64,000 bases of DNA. It comes from Ophthalmolycus amberensis. Lineage: Eukaryota > Chordata > Actinopteri > Perciformes > Zoarcidae. Position 1 is the first letter of the stretch. Each line of letters opens with the position of its first letter. Positions 60,837-64,000 of the stretch are shown here, piece after piece. The notes below the pieces were generated by a model, which was given only the letters and a program-made list of their open reading frames with translations, was not told where the DNA came from and searched no databases. The translations under genes were made by a program, and so were the position numbers. Location: assembly GCA_024529925.1 (NCBI GenBank), contig JAFEUB010001181.1, positions 844,001 through 908,000 of the forward strand. Direction: 5' to 3'.

Positions 60837-63800
60837 GTAACAGTGCTCACCACAAATTTAACAAGACTATAAAACACCTAATCAACTGCTTGCTTTTGTC
60901 ATTTTCAAACCTTAAACCAAACCATATTTCGTTTGATTGCACTCGCTGATTCCATTGGAAAAATATTCCGCATTTTCACCTCGGCTGAAATGAAGACTTG
61001 CTGTGTACAGATTTCCACACGGTCTTGATTGGCATTTCTGCAGCAAGGACACATCCCCCCCCCCCCCTGGTTTTCCACTGCACACAAGTTCCTTCCAGAT
61101 ACTTTTCTGACGAATATGTGCTCTCTTGGTGCATGTCATCAGTAAGCTTGAGGCTCGAGGCTTCTTGTTTTCAGGCCCTGTCTAGAAAACAGTGTTGAAG
61201 GGTATGTGGACAATGAAAAGAGGAGAGAAAAGAAATGTTGTCCTATCACTGTTTATTGCTCGTTTCCTAATATTTGTTCAGCCAGTTTACAGAAGCCGTT
61301 AATCGCGATCTCGCCTTAGTATTCTGTTTGATGCGATGTAATCTTAACGCTGCATCCGCAGTATATCATACTGCTCTGGGAGCTTGTGTGTAGTTTTGAT
61401 CATGTACAAAGTAAGATTAAAGGAAAAGCAAGAGGCTGAGGCTGAGGCTTGGATTTAGTCACACTGATGTTGCTTCAACATGCCTCCTCACGGGGTGAGA
61501 GAAGCCCTGATAAGCACTGTGCTGCAAATCCTAAACCACCCTGGTTACTTTTCACTTTCTTTGATTGCATTAACAACTCTATATTAAATATTTATAGACT
61601 TGCTGTACAGTATAAAAACAGAAGGCAATGAAAATAGTGTCAATCATCAGAGACGGAGAAGACCCGACTGTTATCTAAGAAATCCAAAATGTGTTTTCAT
61701 GTGGCCACACTCTGGTGCACTCATTGAACTTTGTACATGTTCTCTTCGGTGTGTTTATTAGTTCCCTCCTCACCAGGAGTAGTGTTGGGGCTCATTTAGA
61801 AGCAGCCACAGAGGATGTGGTGTTAGTATGCGTTTACTGAGTTACACTCTGCGTTTCTCACAAGCCAGCATGTCCCAGCTTCACCTCTTGACATTTCAGT
61901 GAGACATGCGATCCAGGTCATGTGTCTGGGACTGCGGCGGCCCTTTTGATCCCCAGGGTATAAACTTATCATTGGGTGTGAGCATAATGGAATAGGACAC
62001 CCTGCTAGAGGCGTCTGTTGCACAGCGTCTCTAAGATGTGACATCCAAGCTTATTGCTGCTGGTATATTATTGAATTAAAGTACACGATGTCGTACTTTA
62101 TTGCTTTTCACAGCTTAAGAGACAAAACGCGGCGGAGCTTTGAGGAAACAGAAACTCGTGTTTGGAGTCTGCAGCTCACAAACAAAGCTCATGCTTATCC
62201 CAGATCATTACCCAAACTGTACATCTGCTTCTGTTTATTTGCAGTGATTAAAATGGTATCGCCTTCTGCCTGGTTATTGAGAATTAGGATATTATAACTA
62301 ACCGCTTTGTAACGTGAATGCACTCACTGTAGTGAGATGACAGAAACAAATGAGTGAACACGACGTGCTGTCTTAAAAATTCACATTCATGCTGCATCGA
62401 CTTTGTAAAATGAAAATCGTATCATATTTCACAGTATGTGCCTTTCCACGGGAGCAATCCTGAAGTCTATCAGTCACTTAATTGCATTTCTGTTTTCATG
62501 AAACACAATAATCTTTTGATTTGTAAATTCACTTCTATTGTTACTAGTGTTGGTTTTTATTAATTGGAAACATTTAAAACTGAATATGTGAGGGAAGGTG
62601 ACACAGACACTACACTATGTATTTGTGGAGATATTATTTTATATGGTCTTAGTCGACTGAGATTTCTCTTGTCGATTAGTCATTTTTATGCTTTTTTTCA
62701 TGCTGAATTACTTATTTCCAAGGATTTAAAGTGCTTTTGTGTGATTCTTTGTGGGGGAACTCCGTGTTGGTCGACTAATAATTTATCACTTCATCACTTG
62801 TGTGATGATTCATAATCAAGGATTTTTTTTTCTATTTATCAAGTAACGAAATTTGAAATTATAAATGTTTTTTACAAAAAGAAAGAGTGAGGAACTGTTT
62901 CTACTATGCTACTAATACTACTACTACTTATTCTAATAATAATAATGATAATACTTGTTATGATACTATAACTACTTCTAATAATAATACAAATGATTAT
63001 CTTTCCTCATGACTTCTATATCAGCTGAGAACAGATTCCTGTCTATGTTGTTGGACTGCCCTACACCTGTGTCAGGTATGATAGGTGTCGGCAGCAGCAT
63101 AGTTAGAATATTCAGTGTCAAGTTAGTGTGTCACAAGTCACACCAGTTGTCTGTGAGGTGATGTGTGAGGATTATCTTTTCGTCGGGGCGAATGTGTTGC
63201 CGCCTTCCTCGGGGGAACTTGGAGCTACAACAATAACTCCAGTCCTCTCTTTACGATACTTAGCGTTGGGCTGCCACATCAAACATGAACAAATATCACC
63301 ACGTTCAGGTCAGAACTGGATAAGGTCATCCATGTTTTTATCTCTATCTAAACAGACCTGCCTGCTGTAACTCACTTTATTCTGGTCTTACTAGGTGAAA
63401 TATCCACAGCTAAGACAAAGTGTTTCTTCCAGACTTTTTTCACATTCCTAGCCAATTGACCATACCTCTGTCTTTTAAATTATATCTTTTCCTTTATGTT
63501 ATTGTCGTACCATTCTCATTTTATTATCTTTTGAACCATTTGTTGCTGTGCTATCCCTGTTTTACTGCAAATTAATTGTAAGCTTGTATTGAGAAGTGCC
63601 TTATAGAAAACATTGTTACACTCGGATGCCACTCGAAGGGAAACTTTCAGCAAAGAGTACATTTTCTATTCACTTCACTTAGCAATTCCTTTAACCTTCC
63701 ATAGTTTAGGCTTCATGAACTTACTTTACATCAATATTACTATTTATTTAAATAATTTGAAATAAAAAATCTTGTGAAGAGCAGGTTCCTATACATGTCA

Positions 63801-64000
63801 ACTCTAACCAGCTACTTATTTTGTGACATGTTTTCTTTAGCCACAGCAACCGTATGTTTAGCTGAACCTAAATCATACAAAGCTTATCTCAGTAGAGGAC
63901 AAGAATTGCAACAGCCTGTACGAGAACCACATTCTATTTAATTAAGTTTTATGTGGCTACTATTCTTCTACGCTCTGAGAGGATAGGTTGTCTGCTTTAA
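60837..64000 (+). other. gpc6: gpc6 intron 3 (5' part; continues past the window)
   Basis: Donor GTAACA at 60837. No further glypican exon appears before 64000; the next would begin with the VS...C-R-LMKMLYC-type region. Contains C13 at 61055-61067, a triple GAGGCT near 61434-61451, and an AT trinucleotide tract at about 62905-62990. Confidence 0.85.
62905..62990. repeat. (ACT)n/(AAT)n low-complexity tract
   Basis: Imperfect trinucleotide repeats (TACTACTAC, AATAATAATAATG) in intron 3. Confidence 0.75.

Overview
The window is vertebrate nuclear DNA, almost certainly from a teleost fish. It is AT-rich and intron/desert-like, with very small exons, GT-AG splice sites, fish-type retroelement relics (L2-like LINE tails, a Ty3/Gypsy remnant) and abundant microsatellites. 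There are no prokaryotic operons, no tRNA or rRNA genes, and no CRISPR array. Only three real loci can be supported.

(1) 1-581, minus strand: the 5' end of a protein gene that runs off the left edge. It is a 193-codon open frame with a basic, mitochondrial-type N-terminus. I match it tentatively to FASTKD5, a mitochondrial RNA-processing protein. A possible promoter with an ETS-type site lies near 1540-1640.

(2) about 4250-7920, plus strand: a complete miR-17~92 (oncomiR-1) polycistron. The order is mir-17, mir-18a, mir-19a, mir-20a, mir-19b, mir-92a (6815-7919). A CpG-enriched region with promoter-like motifs and a strong splice donor lies upstream, and a splice acceptor sits just before the cluster, as expected for a MIR17HG-type host transcript. 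The mature 5p/3p sequences match the vertebrate ones almost base for base. The mir-17 to mir-18a spacer is unusually long.

(3) 32259 to the right edge, plus strand: the first three coding exons of a glypican, best matched to GPC6 (234 codons). Coding spans are 32259-32409, 51177-51335 and 60445-60836. Intron 1 is 18.8 kb, intron 2 is 9.1 kb, and intron 3 continues beyond the window. Together these encode the signal peptide and the N-terminal part of the glypican core, a GPI-anchored heparan sulphate proteoglycan.

Between the cluster and gpc6 (8-31.8 kb) is a gene desert. It holds an inverted-repeat (foldback/MITE-like) element at 10830-11610, L2-like LINE fragments, a short interstitial telomeric array, a near-perfect palindrome and simple repeats. 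Intron 1 of gpc6 carries an internally deleted Ty3/Gypsy copy (about 42.6-44.4 kb) and other dispersed repeats.

In human 13q31 the order is MIR17HG-GPC5-GPC6. Here the miRNA cluster is followed directly by gpc6, and no gpc5 exon is visible in the 24 kb between, which suggests a rearranged or duplicate-derived teleost version of that locus.
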